From NCBI GenBank assembly GCA_016711285.1, contig JADJTG010000012.1, positions 1-64,000 on the forward strand: a DNA stretch of 64,000 nucleotides, written 5' to 3'. The DNA is from Sphingobacteriales bacterium (GTDB lineage Bacteria; Bacteroidota; Bacteroidia; Chitinophagales; UBA2359). Each line of letters opens with the position of its first letter. Position 1 is the stretch's first letter. Positions 27,836-37,853 of this stretch are shown here, in pieces. The translations under genes were made by a program, and so were the position numbers. The notes under the pieces were generated by a model, which did no database searches, was not told the origin of the DNA, and saw nothing but the letters and a program-made list of their open reading frames with translations.

Positions 27836-29307
27836 TTAAATTTTCTCCTCAATCCAAGTATATATTTTAAAAAACATAAACGATGACGGTGCCTGACGCT
27901 TTATTTTGTCTAATTCCTGCTTGTACAATTTCAAAAATGCTGTCCTTTCTTTTTTATCTATTATTTTGTTGTACCGATACAACATTTTCATGAGGGAGGT
28001 TTCCAAAATTGCGGTATGTGGGGCTTTGGCTACGGCTTTTCTCAAACTATCGTATTGTGTATAAAAAAGGGCTGTTTCCTGTGTTTCGGTCAGTACAAAC
28101 AAATACAAAATACGGGCAAATAAATACATATCGGGAAACAGTTGCCGGTTTTCGTCATTTAGGACATTATAAATATAAGTAGTACATTCGCTCCATTTTT
28201 TGGCATAAAAATGCACTTGGGCAAATTCATAGTTAAAAATGATATACAAAGCCTTATTGCGTTGCATGGGAATGGTGCATTGTTCCATTATTTTTGCCAT
28301 TTTCAAGGCTTCCAGAATATTGTTTTGTTCGAGATAGATGGCGTATTTCACATGGCTGATCGTTATATCAATATACTGTTTTTCTGTGTCAGGAATCCTA
28401 GTTTTTTGGATTAATTTTTTGATAACAGAAGATATATAAGCCAGGTCGTCTATATTTTGACAAATCTCTGCACTTACCATTCGGTTGCAATAATTTATAA
28501 TTGCTTGTAAATAAATCTTACTGCGGGAAATTTGCAGCTTAGGATATTTTTCAAATGTTTTTAAAACGCGGGCTATGGGATAGAAAGCATTTTTATATTC
28601 TTTTTTGGCAACAAATACATTGCTAAGTCCATGTTCTATATAATAAACAGCCTGCACCGATACATATTCCGCCGATGCAATACCTTCTAAATTACTCTGC
28701 AAGTCATCTAAAAGATTCTGATAGTCTTTTTGTGCAGCCAGCCCTACATCAAATAACATCTCTTCAGTTTGACACGACCACAAAAAAGCCTGTATTTCAT
28801 TGGCTAAGTACTGTTGTATAATTTCACATTCTTTGAGTAATTCGCGCCTTTCAGTTACTTCTCTGCCGCTATAATAGGTGAGGTTTATCTCTATTCTTAC
28901 AATCTTCAGCAAAAATTCATATTCCTGTAGCTCGTATGCCGTCTTTTTCAGTCGTTTTATCCGTTTTCTACAATGTTCGTATAATTTTTTGTCAATTAAA
29001 AATCGCAACGTCATCATTTCTTGTATCAACCTATTTTCCTCATCTTGTTTGTCAATGATGGGTTGAAAAGTATCCAAAATAGCTTTATACAAATAGTTTT
29101 GTATGGCGGAAAAATTTTCAGTATATTTATTTTTTTCAATAAGTACTGCACTTTTTCTTTTTCATAAGTACTCATTTTTGCCAATACATCAAAAAAATCT
29201 ATATACTTGTTGTTTTCTTTTTTGGCATATTTTTGATAAAATTTCTTAAAATACGCTTTTTCTGTAGGCGTAAGCGACTGAATTAACTCAAAAAGTGGGT
29301 TTGACAT
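27836..29307 (-). pseudogene. Bacteroidota helical-repeat hypothetical protein, one homopolymer frameshift
   Basis: Adding one A to the seven-A coding-strand run at 29130-29136 joins two frames into a protein of about 490 residues. It starts with LFELIQSLTPTEKAYFKKF, a signature I recall from uncharacterised Bacteroidota proteins. The body is all-helical, TPR-like (AYELQEYEFLLKIVRIEIN, SRSKIYLQAIINYCNRM, ILEALKMAKIME), with a terminal WIEEKI. No signal peptide, so it is probably a cytosolic scaffold. It is visibly more AT-rich than its neighbours and lies with the PPC gene between the two tRNA-like remnants. No function known. Confidence 0.72.
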
Positions 29308-29962
29308 GGTAAGTAAACTTCATCTTTTTTATATTTTTAGGCAATAATTTTAGAATTATTTAAGCTTTATGGAAATGAGGAGCTAAAGAAGACTGTTAGA
29401 AAAAGATATTGATAAAAAATAAAACACCACTCCATTTTAGGGGTTATATAAACACAGCATTAGTATTGCTATTTTTTTACTTTAGCACAAGTATCTAAAA
29501 CAATCAAGATTATGTTTTTTAAGCTAAATATTTGATTGTAAAAATTTTACACATATTTATTTTTATTCCATTTGCTCATAAAATAATAATCATAAAGCCC
29601 AAAACTAAAATAGTCTTTTTTTGTGTATCTGCACAGATTTTATTCAAAAAAATATCCTAAAAAAATCTTGTGAGTGGCGAGTGGTCGCCGATTCTAAAGT
29701 TGCTATTTTAGCTTCAGAAACAAAAGCCTCTCAAAGATTTTTTCTTTGAGATGCTTTTGTGATATCAGCTACAATAAAAAAGGGTTGATAGCGTCTCGCC
29801 TTCAACCCTTCTACAAACATTTTTACAAAAATTTGAGAGAAAAACTTTATTACAAACTATATATTATCAAATAGTATGCCAACATATATTTTTATTCATA
29901 TTTTTTTGAATTAGCCCTAAAAAAGGTATATATCGTTACAGAAGATAAAAGTTGCCGTTTTT
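29308..29962. other. 655-base intergenic region with tRNA-like remnant and two hairpins
   Basis: Bases 29676-29716 resemble the tRNA remnant at 24783 (shared GCGAGTG, TCGCCGATTC, AA and GCTTCA). A long hairpin follows, CAAAAGC and TCTCAAAG paired with CTTTGAGA and GCTTTTG (29721-29759), then AAGGGTTGA (29780-29788) with TCAACCCTT (29802-29810). No gene found; the second hairpin could terminate transcription. Confidence 0.45.
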
Positions 29963-30778
29963 TTAATTCGGACGATTTGTAGGTACTTTGGATATAACGG
30001 TATTTTGGGCATCATACAATACTTTTTCATACAAACGTCCCTGTGGATTATACAAATATACGGTTTTGTAAACGCCCGTAGTAATCGGTGTACCTTTGGG
30101 GTCTAAATGAGTTTTTTCTATAATATTCCCTTTTTCGTTGTATTTGTATTCCTTGATGGAAAAATCGCTGCTGCTACCGTCGTTGAGGCGTTTGCAGGCT
30201 TGGTTGTTGTGGTCAAAGTAGCTTTCCTGTAATACTCTTCCATTTTCATCATACTGATAGCGAATAATAGCAGCCCGCCCTTTGAGCAATTGTCGTTTGC
30301 TGTCTAAGTAGCGTTCTTCCACGATTCTGTCTTTATCGTCATATTTCATTATTACCACTGCCGCATCATTGTTGAGCAATTGTTCGCGGCTGTCATAATA
30401 GGCGGTTTCGGTACGCCTGTCTTTTTCGTCATAGCCGTACTTAATTACCGAAGGTCCCGAAAATATCGGTTCATAGAGTTGCATATTGGTATTATAAAAA
30501 CGCTGCTCGGTTTGTTTGCCGCTATCATCATAGCGAAACTCCTGAACAGCCATACCCAATTGGTTGGCAATAAGTTGTTGGTTGATGTCAATATTGATTA
30601 ACCAACGAAGATTGCCTTGTGTATCATAATAGTTTTTTTCTACAATACCATTATTTTTATTCACCAACACTTCGCGAAGTCCTTGCGTGGCTTGGTTCAA
30701 ATAAGCTGTTTGAGCAGCTACTTGTTGTGCGGATATAATTGCAAGGCAAAGCAAGAAAGAAAAGAAAATCTTTTTCAT
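29963..30778 (-). CDS. secreted YD/MORN-like repeat protein
   Basis: 271 residues with a signal peptide (MKKIFFSFLLCLAIISAQQVAAQ). The mature protein is a series of about eight short beta-hairpin units of 22-25 residues with patterns like EKNYYDTQGNLR, KYGYDEKDRRTETAYYD, KYDDKDRIVEERYLD and RYQYDENGRVLQESYFD. These resemble YD (RHS-type) or MORN-like repeats. The sequence has no sorting domain, so it is probably periplasmic or surface bound by other means. Function unknown. It is upstream of the barrel protein on the same strand with about 107 bases between. Confidence 0.8.
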   Translation of the reverse strand: MKKIFFSFLLCLAIISAQQVAAQTAYLNQATQGLREVLVNKNNGIVEKNYYDTQGNLRWLINIDINQQLIANQLGMAVQEFRYDDSGKQTEQRFYNTNMQLYEPIFSGPSVIKYGYDEKDRRTETAYYDSREQLLNNDAAVVIMKYDDKDRIVEERYLDSKRQLLKGRAAIIRYQYDENGRVLQESYFDHNNQACKRLNDGSSSDFSIKEYKYNEKGNIIEKTHLDPKGTPITTGVYKTVYLYNPQGRLYEKVLYDAQNTVISKVPTNRPN

Positions 30779-30885
30779 GATAATTAATTATATTCTTTCC
30801 TTTCGTCTAACTAAAAGCGTGCCATTTATACAAATTACGCTTATTTTATTAGCGTATATTCTGAAACGGACGGGTATAAAAAACA

Positions 30886-33332
30886 TTAAAACATATCCAT
30901 TCCTTCGCCGCCTTCGGGGCGTTGTTGGGGTTTGTCTTTTTTGCTGCCGCCTTCTTGAGGTTTGCCGAAATAATAAGTAAAATTGACCGTAAAGATGCGC
31001 GTTTCACGCTTACGAACAACATAACTCGTAAAATAAGAATCGTCCATTTTTACTCTAAACTGTTGTTTATCAAATATATCGCTCACTCCCATAGCAATAT
31101 TTGCTTTACCGCGCCACAATTTTTGCGCACGGTAATATCGAAGGAATTAAATCCGTAAAATTTGCCTTGCGGAGTGTTGCGGGGTGTAGAGTAGCTGCCT
31201 GTGAGTTGCACATCGTAATCTTTGGGCAGGCGGAAGGTGGTCATTAATTTAGTGGATAAGTTCCAAGCGGCATTGGAAAGCGTGTCATTAATATTAGACA
31301 CGTCCAATTCGTTGCGAAAAGCATTGGCACTGAGCATAAAATTGAACCATTTTTTAACGCTGCCGTTCACAATGCTCTCTATACCGTAGCTGTTGGCATT
31401 ATTTACATTAATGGGCAATACTTTCAATACTCCATTGGTATCTATTTCTATAATACGCGCTACGGCTTGTTCGGTATTTCGCCAATAAAAGCTGTTGTTC
31501 CACGAAAAATCGCCCAAATACATTTGTAAGCCCGCATCAAAAGAATTGATGTATTCGGGTTTCAAAGAGGGATTTCCCAAACGCTGCGAATAAGGGTCAT
31601 TGACATCAATAATAGGATTGAGCGTACCCACCGAAGGGCGGTTGATGCGGCGGCTGTAATTGATTTGTATGTTTTTTTGCGCATCTAATGGATAGCTGAC
31701 ATTGAGTGTAGGAAACAAACTAAAATAATCGTCGGTAGTGGTGAGCAGGGTGTCGACAGTTTTTTTATCAACACTGATGTCGGTTTGTTCGCCGCGTACT
31801 CCGGCTTTTATCAAAAGTTTTTTCAGCGAAAAAGCATAATTGGCATAAGCGGCATACACATATTCATTATAAGAAAAATCATTCGTCAGGGCATCATTCT
31901 CCACATAAATGTTTTCTGTATAATCGGCAATTTCGGAGCGAAACATACTGCTGAAATCGCGCTGCGAAAAACGAAAACCACTTTCGAGTGTATTGCTTTC
32001 TCCGATATGTTGCATATAATCTATTTGTGCAATATTGGCGATATTGTTATTGTTGGTATAATTGCGCTGTATGTAATCGTCTGTTTTTACAAGAGTGTGA
32101 TAAATAGAGAATTGCGTATTATTTTTTGAAGGGGTCACAGAGCGGGTGAGGTCAATAGTAAGGCTGTTTTTTTTATCTTTACCTTGGTGGCGCAGTCCTA
32201 AAGCCGTAATATGGGCGGCATTGTAGGGGTCGGTAGAGGTATTGTCACGCACAAATTCATCTTGTTTTATTTGCTCCTCATTCAAAAGGGTATAATATGC
32301 GCTGCTTTGATTATTTCCTTTTGAGCCGTTGTAAATAGCAGAAGCAGAAAGTGTAGTTTGTTTAAATAAGTTGTAATCAATGCCTATTTTGAGCAAATGC
32401 GACTGGTTGGTATTGTTGCCATTGCTGTGTTGGGTATATTTAAAATAATTATCGTGAAAAATTTCGCGGTCTAAGGTAGAACGATTGTAACGTTCATCAT
32501 AGCGAAAACCGTAATTGCCGAAAAAATTGAATTTTTTACGCATAATACCCCAAGTAGCGGCAGCGTTATATTTATTATTAGTGCCTACGCCCAACATCAG
32601 CGAGGCATTATTTCCTTTTTTTGTATTTTTTTTCAAAATCAAATTGATAATGCCTGCCGAACCTTCGGGGTTGTATTTGGCAGAAGGATTGCTGATAACT
32701 TCCAAAGATTCTATGGCACCTGCCGGAATTTGCTCTAAATTCATACCTGTCAATTCAATAGGCTTACCGTCTATCATAATATTGACCTGTTCGCTGCCTC
32801 TGAAATTCACTTTTCCATCGCTATCAACGGTAACAGAAGGAATATTGTTGAGCAAATCTACGGCTTGCCCCGCCGGATTGCTCAACAACTGCGAAGCACT
32901 ATATACTTTGCGGTCAATGCTGTTGGCGAGATAAGTTTTGTCGCCGCGTACCTCCACCGACTGCAACTCTACGGAAGATGCCGACAGATACAAAGTACCC
33001 AAAGGCTGCGGATTGGCGGTAAGTTTTACGGAGTTGATGATTTTGCTGCGATACCCCACAAAATCTATTTTCACACGGAAGGTTTCGGCAGCACCGAAAG
33101 AGCCTTGCAGAGTAACTTCAAATTTGCCGTTGTCGTCACTGATACCACCGCCTACCAATTTATCGTTGCTGTTGGCAAATACGGCAATGCCGGCAAAGGC
33201 GACCGGCTCTTTCGTCAAAGAATCGATAAGAACTCCATTGAGGCGTGCGGCGGCGGGTTGTGCCTGCACAGCTACCGTACAGACAAATAACAAACATAAA
33301 AAGAGTGTGAAATTCCGAACAAAAAACATCAT
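30886..33332 (-). pseudogene. outer-membrane beta-barrel (TonB-dependent-receptor-like) protein, C-terminal frameshift
   Basis: Joining two frames gives about 815 residues: signal peptide (about 1-24), a carboxypeptidase regulatory-like beta-sandwich (about 28-110), a TonB-plug-like region (VNFRGSEQVNIMIDGKPIEL, IESLEVISNPSAKYNPEGSAG) and a long 14-plus strand barrel. It resembles the OMP_b-brl family with Ser/Asn-rich strands. The frame breaks at 31120-31124, where the T5 run should be T6 (DITVRKKLWRGK expected); the last 75 residues, including the terminal strand FTYYFGKP, are in the other frame. A homopolymer error is likely. The proline- and lysine-rich tail after the barrel is unusual. 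Confidence 0.82.
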
Positions 33333-33683
33333 ACAAACAAGGGGAATATAATTTGTGGCGCAAAGTTCTGTAATTAAATGATATTATTTTAAAGACAGAG
33401 CTTGTATTTATCATTTATTAACATCTAAAAAAAAACTGTATCATTTTTAGGCTGTTTCTTTCTATGCTCTATATCAGCTTGGCATATATCTTGTTTTTCT
33501 CCATACAGGATATTAAAGAATGGCATATTCCTGTAGTGTATTATACAAAAGGCTTACAAAAAGCAACACAATGCGTAAATATTTACTTAGATTTGTGCCG
33601 TAAAAAAACAATACCGCCTGCTGTTTTAGGTATTACATCATTTAGATTTATTTTTCCATACAACACTTATTTATCTTTACCCT

Positions 33684-34418
33684 TTGTCTGACTTATTAGT
33701 AATTATTCCTACTTATAAAGAAAAAGAAAATATCGCTAAAATGATAGCGACCGTATTTTCTTTGGAGCAAAAGTTTCATGTGCTGATTATAGATGATAAT
33801 TCGCCCGATGGCACGGCAGATATTGTAAAATCACTGCAAACCCAATATGAGGGTCGTTTGTTTTTGGAGCAGCGCAGTGGAAAATTGGGTTTGGGAACAG
33901 CGTATATTCATGGATTTCAGTGGGGTTTGGCGCGGAACTATCGCTATTTTTTTGAGATGGATGCCGATTTTTCGCATAACCCGCAGGATTTGCCACGCTT
34001 GTACGAGGCTTGCGAGCGAACGGGTGCGGGTATGTCGGTGGGTTCGCGTTATGTGCGCGGTGGCAAGGTACTCAACTGGCCTTATAATCGGGTGTTGTTG
34101 TCGTATTTTGCTTCGGTGTATGTGCGTTTTGTCACTTGGTTGCCCTCCAAAGATACCACAGCCGGCTTTGTGTGCTATCGCCGCGAAGCATTGGAGGCAT
34201 TGGATTTAAGCAAAATTTCCTTTATCGGCTATGCTTTTCAAATAGAAATGAAATACGCCATCTGGAAATTGGGGTTTAAAATTGTGGAAGTCCCCATTAT
34301 ATTCACCGACCGCATTGAGGGGCAGTCCAAAATGTCGAAAGGTATTTTTAAAGAAGCACTCTACGGTGTGCTCAAAATCCGCTCGCACAAGGGCGACTAT
34401 TATCGCAAAAGAGGGTAA
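33684..34418 (+). CDS. polyprenol-phosphate mannosyltransferase-like GT2 enzyme
   Basis: 244 residues, family 2 glycosyltransferase resembling dolichyl/polyprenol-phosphate mannose synthases, which transfer mannose from GDP-mannose to a lipid carrier at the membrane. Motifs: VIIPTYKEKENI (N-terminal strand), IDDNSPDGTADIV, the metal-binding EMDADFSHNP segment and FTDRIEGQSKMSKGI near the C-terminus. No membrane segment or GtrA domain, so it is the soluble-type enzyme. The start is a TTG at 33684, because no ATG precedes the conserved N-terminal strand. A TATCTTTAC-like box lies at about 33672. Not in an operon. Confidence 0.87.
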   Translation: MSDLLVIIPTYKEKENIAKMIATVFSLEQKFHVLIIDDNSPDGTADIVKSLQTQYEGRLFLEQRSGKLGLGTAYIHGFQWGLARNYRYFFEMDADFSHNPQDLPRLYEACERTGAGMSVGSRYVRGGKVLNWPYNRVLLSYFASVYVRFVTWLPSKDTTAGFVCYRREALEALDLSKISFIGYAFQIEMKYAIWKLGFKIVEVPIIFTDRIEGQSKMSKGIFKEALYGVLKIRSHKGDYYRKRG

Positions 34419-34659
34419 TATATTTGTCTTTTTTACATATATAAATAAACCTATTCTGTTTTTCTTTTTGAACAAAGAAAACTGGAAAGTTCATTGCTTA
34501 TTTGCAAAACAAATAAAACCACTTTTTAAAAATTATTGTTTTTTTACTACAAACAAAAGATACAGATAAACAATTAAATATATATCTAATTGTTTTTATA
34601 TACAAAAAAACATAGCCACAAAGTGGTGCAATTATGCTTTCGTGCGCTAATTTAGCGGT

Positions 34660-35040
34660 ATGAAATACGAAAAAGTAAGGGAACAAGAACGACAGTTTAA
34701 AGCAGTGACCTCATTGAGTGTTGCAGAATTTGATAAATTATTGCTGCTGTTTCGTCCGAAATTAGAAAAATACCTGAAACAATATACATTGAACGGAAAA
34801 CAGCGCACTCGCAAATACAGCCCGCGAACAGATTTTGATATGAGTGCCGAAAATTTACTGTTTTTTATTTTGGTGTATCACAAAAACAACACCTTGCAAG
34901 AAATGCATGCTGCCATGTTTGGTTTGACACAAGATATGTGCAACAAGCTCATACATATTTTATATCCTTTGCTGCACAAAAGTTTGGAAGAATATCGCCC
35001 TGCCGAAGCAGATAATATCCGCAAACGGGAAAATATTTAG
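34660..35040 (+). pseudogene. truncated IS5-like transposase (N-terminal part)
   Basis: 127 residues matching only the N-terminal half of IS5-group transposases, with the helix-turn-helix endonuclease start (SLSVAEFDKLLLLF) and the NLLFFILVYHKNNTLQEMHAAMFGLTQ region. The DDE catalytic half is absent: the next gene ends 50 bases later at 35091. No inverted terminal repeat can be identified. It could be the first frame of a two-frame element, but nothing downstream continues it. Remnant insertion. Confidence 0.7.
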
Positions 35041-35090
35041 CAAGAAACAACGATTTAAAACTGAACAGCAACAAATTCGCCTTATTTTCC

Positions 35091-36077
35091 CTACAACAAA
35101 GGAATTTTTATTTCATATACCTTGCCCGCCCGCGCTGGCAGCATCGCATCGCGCAGCCAAGGGTTGAGGAGTTTGATATTTTTGTAGGTAGTATTGTACT
35201 GTTTGGCAAAATCAGCAAGGCTCGGAATACTGTTCACCGCCACTACATTAAAAGCAATCGGCTGATAACGCTCGGCAGTGCTCATCGCAAAACCGTATTT
35301 TTCAGGGTTATTATAAATTTCTTTAAAGGATAAAATGACAAATACATAGCGCGAAGTTTCGGTGTTGAGATATAAATCAAAAAAGTTGGAAACTCCCTGT
35401 CGGTTGAGGTCGTTGCGCACACCAGCGCGCCCCATATTGTACGAAGCTGCCGCCAACGACCACGACCCCAAGTCGTTGTATGCCGATTTGATGTACTGAC
35501 AAGCCACTTCGGTGGATTTTTCTAAATGCAGCCGTTCATCTACATAATCGTTTATTTCCAAGCCATTTTCTTTGGCAGTACCCTCCATCAGTTGCCAGAT
35601 ACCTTTTGCGCCCGCCGGCGACGACACGTTCAAAAAGCCGCTTTCTGCCATCACCATAAATTTGAAATCATCGGGAATGCCGTATTTTGCTAAAATAGGT
35701 TCTATAAAAGGCAAATAGCGCGGTGCTAATTTGAGTACTTGTATGGTTTTGGAGTGCCACAAAGAAGTTACCAACAGCTCGCGCTCCAAGCGTTCGCGCA
35801 CATCGTACTGCTCCATAGGCACTCGCTCGCCCGCAAAAGTGAGGTCGGCGGGTAATTTCGGAATATCCACATGGCGGCGCGATAATAAATATTCTACATT
35901 GGCGCGATTGGGCTGCAAAAATAAATTCGGGTCAAGTCCGGCTTCTTTCCAGTTTACTTTGTTTTTCATGGCAAAACTGCTGCCCATCAAACTCATAATG
36001 CCCGTGATAGCAAAAGCAGCCGCTAAAAAACCGGCTCCAAACGTTTTAAATTTTTCAAAGGAAAAAAAAATATTCAT
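35091..36077 (-). CDS. membrane-anchored lytic transglycosylase, MltD-like
   Basis: 328 residues. An N-terminal hydrophobic segment (about 13-36) anchors or exports it. The SLT domain includes the catalytic Glu in FMVMAESGFLN, then SPAGAKGIWQLM and AAASYNMGRAGV. The last 60 residues (NVVAVNSIPSLADFAKQY ... IKLLNPWLRD) look like one LysM unit for peptidoglycan binding. Lytic transglycosylases cleave glycan with formation of 1,6-anhydro-muramic acid. A TAACTTTG box at 36093-36086 sits very close to the start, so the leader may be almost absent. The start could also be internal. Confidence 0.88.
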   Translation of the reverse strand: MNIFFSFEKFKTFGAGFLAAAFAITGIMSLMGSSFAMKNKVNWKEAGLDPNLFLQPNRANVEYLLSRRHVDIPKLPADLTFAGERVPMEQYDVRERLERELLVTSLWHSKTIQVLKLAPRYLPFIEPILAKYGIPDDFKFMVMAESGFLNVSSPAGAKGIWQLMEGTAKENGLEINDYVDERLHLEKSTEVACQYIKSAYNDLGSWSLAAASYNMGRAGVRNDLNRQGVSNFFDLYLNTETSRYVFVILSFKEIYNNPEKYGFAMSTAERYQPIAFNVVAVNSIPSLADFAKQYNTTYKNIKLLNPWLRDAMLPARAGKVYEIKIPLL

Positions 36078-36133
36078 CTTAGCTACAAAGTTAAACGAAA
36101 AATAATTTACAGAGTACTGCCTGCATCGCTTTT

Positions 36134-37651
36134 ATGATGAATATATCTCTAAATAGTCACACTGCTTTGGATTGGATAGCGCAACAAAACCGCTATCAGC
36201 CCCACGCCACCGCCATACAGGAATACGAAAGTGGCAATAGCCTCACTTATGCCCAAATTTATGAGCAAGCCGAAAATGCGGCGCAGCATCTTTTTCGGAA
36301 ATACCATTTGAAAGCGGGTGAGCGCATTGCTGTCATTGCCGAAAATTGTTTGGAATATATCGTTTTGTTTGCCATTGCACAGCGTTTTGGCTGCATACTC
36401 GTGCCGCTTAATTATCGCCTCAGTGCCGCCGAAATCGCCGAACTTTTGGCACACGCTGCCCCCGCACTTGTCATCATTGAACGAAAATTTCACGATTTAA
36501 TCGCGGCTGCTCCTTCTTTTTCTGTATTATCATTACAAAATTTCGCCGCTTTTTGCAAAAATCCGCCTGTACACCACAGCCATACAGCACACAACAGCGA
36601 CATCAACGCTCCACTTTTTTTGCTTTACACGTCTGGCACCACAGGCAAGCCGAAAGGAGTGGTTTATACTCAAAAAATGCTTTTTTATAATAGCGTCAAT
36701 ACTTTGTTGGCGTTGGATATTGGCAGCGACAGCCGCACTGTATCTTGCATGCCGCCTTTTCATACGGGCGGCTGGAACGTGTTGCTCACCCCTTTTTTGC
36801 ACAAAGGTGCTTTTGTATTGCTGATGAAAAAATTTGATGCTGCAGCAATGTTGCAAATTATTGAAAAAGAACGAATTACAATACTAATGACAGTACCGAC
36901 TATGCTCAAAGCTATGAGCGACACACTGCACTTTGACACCCTGCAAGCCCCGAATCTAAAGTATATCATTGTAGGCGGCGAGGCATTGCCGCTATCGGTG
37001 ATAGAAAAATGGCACAGCAAAAAAATTTATCTGCGACAAGGCTATGGAATGACGGAAGTGGGACCCAATCTTACTTCTTTGCATCATACGCAGGCGGTGC
37101 GCAAAAGCGGTTCTATCGGTAAAGCCAATTTTTATGTGTCGTATCGTTTGGTGAAAGAAGACGGCACTGATGCTGCCATCGGCGAGCGCGGCGAACTGTG
37201 GTTTAGCGGTGCTGCGGTGTTTTCGCGTTATTGGAACGATGCCGCCGCTACCGCCGCTGCTTTTGAAGGAGAGTGGTTCAAAAGCGGAGATATTGCCATA
37301 CAAGATGCGGAAGGTGATTTGTATATTGTGGACAGAAAAAAAAATATGTTTATTTCGGGCGGCGAAAATGTGTATCCGGCGGAAGTGGAGCGTGCTTTGC
37401 TGCAATACGCCGCTATTGCGGAAGCGGTAGTCGTGGGCACAGCCGATGCGCAATGGGGCGAAGTGGGCAGAGCTTTTTTGGTATTAAAAAATCAGCATCA
37501 CACAACTTTTGACAGCAGCGATTTGAAGCAATTTTTAATACAACGATTGGCAAAATTTAAGATACCGAAATATTTTACCGTGTTAAAAGAACTTCCTAAA
37601 ACAGATAGTGGCAAAATCAACCGCACTGCTTTGAAAACCTTTCAAGAATGA
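36134..37651 (+). CDS. AMP-binding acyl-CoA ligase
   Basis: 505 residues, complete adenylate-forming enzyme. P-loop LYTSGTTGKPKGVVY (about residues 158-172), the QGYGMTEVGPN motif, WFKSGDIAIQD, the hinge DRKKNMFISGGENVYP and the terminal catalytic Lys in KTDSGKINRTALK. This suits the medium/long-chain acyl or aryl-CoA ligase family; the substrate is not predictable. Two adjacent ATGs (36134, 36137) are possible. It is divergent from the transglycosylase with 56 bases between, and has no metabolic neighbour. Shorter than the FAA1 type at 52.2 kb. Confidence 0.9.
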   Translation: MMNISLNSHTALDWIAQQNRYQPHATAIQEYESGNSLTYAQIYEQAENAAQHLFRKYHLKAGERIAVIAENCLEYIVLFAIAQRFGCILVPLNYRLSAAEIAELLAHAAPALVIIERKFHDLIAAAPSFSVLSLQNFAAFCKNPPVHHSHTAHNSDINAPLFLLYTSGTTGKPKGVVYTQKMLFYNSVNTLLALDIGSDSRTVSCMPPFHTGGWNVLLTPFLHKGAFVLLMKKFDAAAMLQIIEKERITILMTVPTMLKAMSDTLHFDTLQAPNLKYIIVGGEALPLSVIEKWHSKKIYLRQGYGMTEVGPNLTSLHHTQAVRKSGSIGKANFYVSYRLVKEDGTDAAIGERGELWFSGAAVFSRYWNDAAATAAAFEGEWFKSGDIAIQDAEGDLYIVDRKKNMFISGGENVYPAEVERALLQYAAIAEAVVVGTADAQWGEVGRAFLVLKNQHHTTFDSSDLKQFLIQRLAKFKIPKYFTVLKELPKTDSGKINRTALKTFQE

Positions 37652-37789
37652 TTATTTTTTTATGCTTTGCAACTTTTTTTATCAAAAATATGACTTATAA
37701 ACAGCCTCTATTTTGAAAAAAATAATAATTGTATTGCATAAAAAAATCTTAAGTGTATTTCTTTTTTTCATGATTCCGTAAAGCTATCA

Positions 37790-37797
37790 TAGCTTTG
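37790..37797 (+). promoter_or_regulatory. -7 element (TAGCTTTG)
   Basis: Perfect TAnnTTTG, 56 bases before the PorV-like ATG at 37854. Likely drives the PorV/PorU pair. Confidence 0.5.
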
Positions 37798-37853
37798 TAC
37801 CGAAATTATCAATATTGAAAACTAAGACCCTGTTTATTTTTACAAAAATTTGT

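Noticed and set aside
33464..33691. 75-codon plus-strand frame before the glycosyltransferase
   Set aside because: No family, signal or ribosome binding site; AT-rich leader sequence that overlaps the next gene's start.
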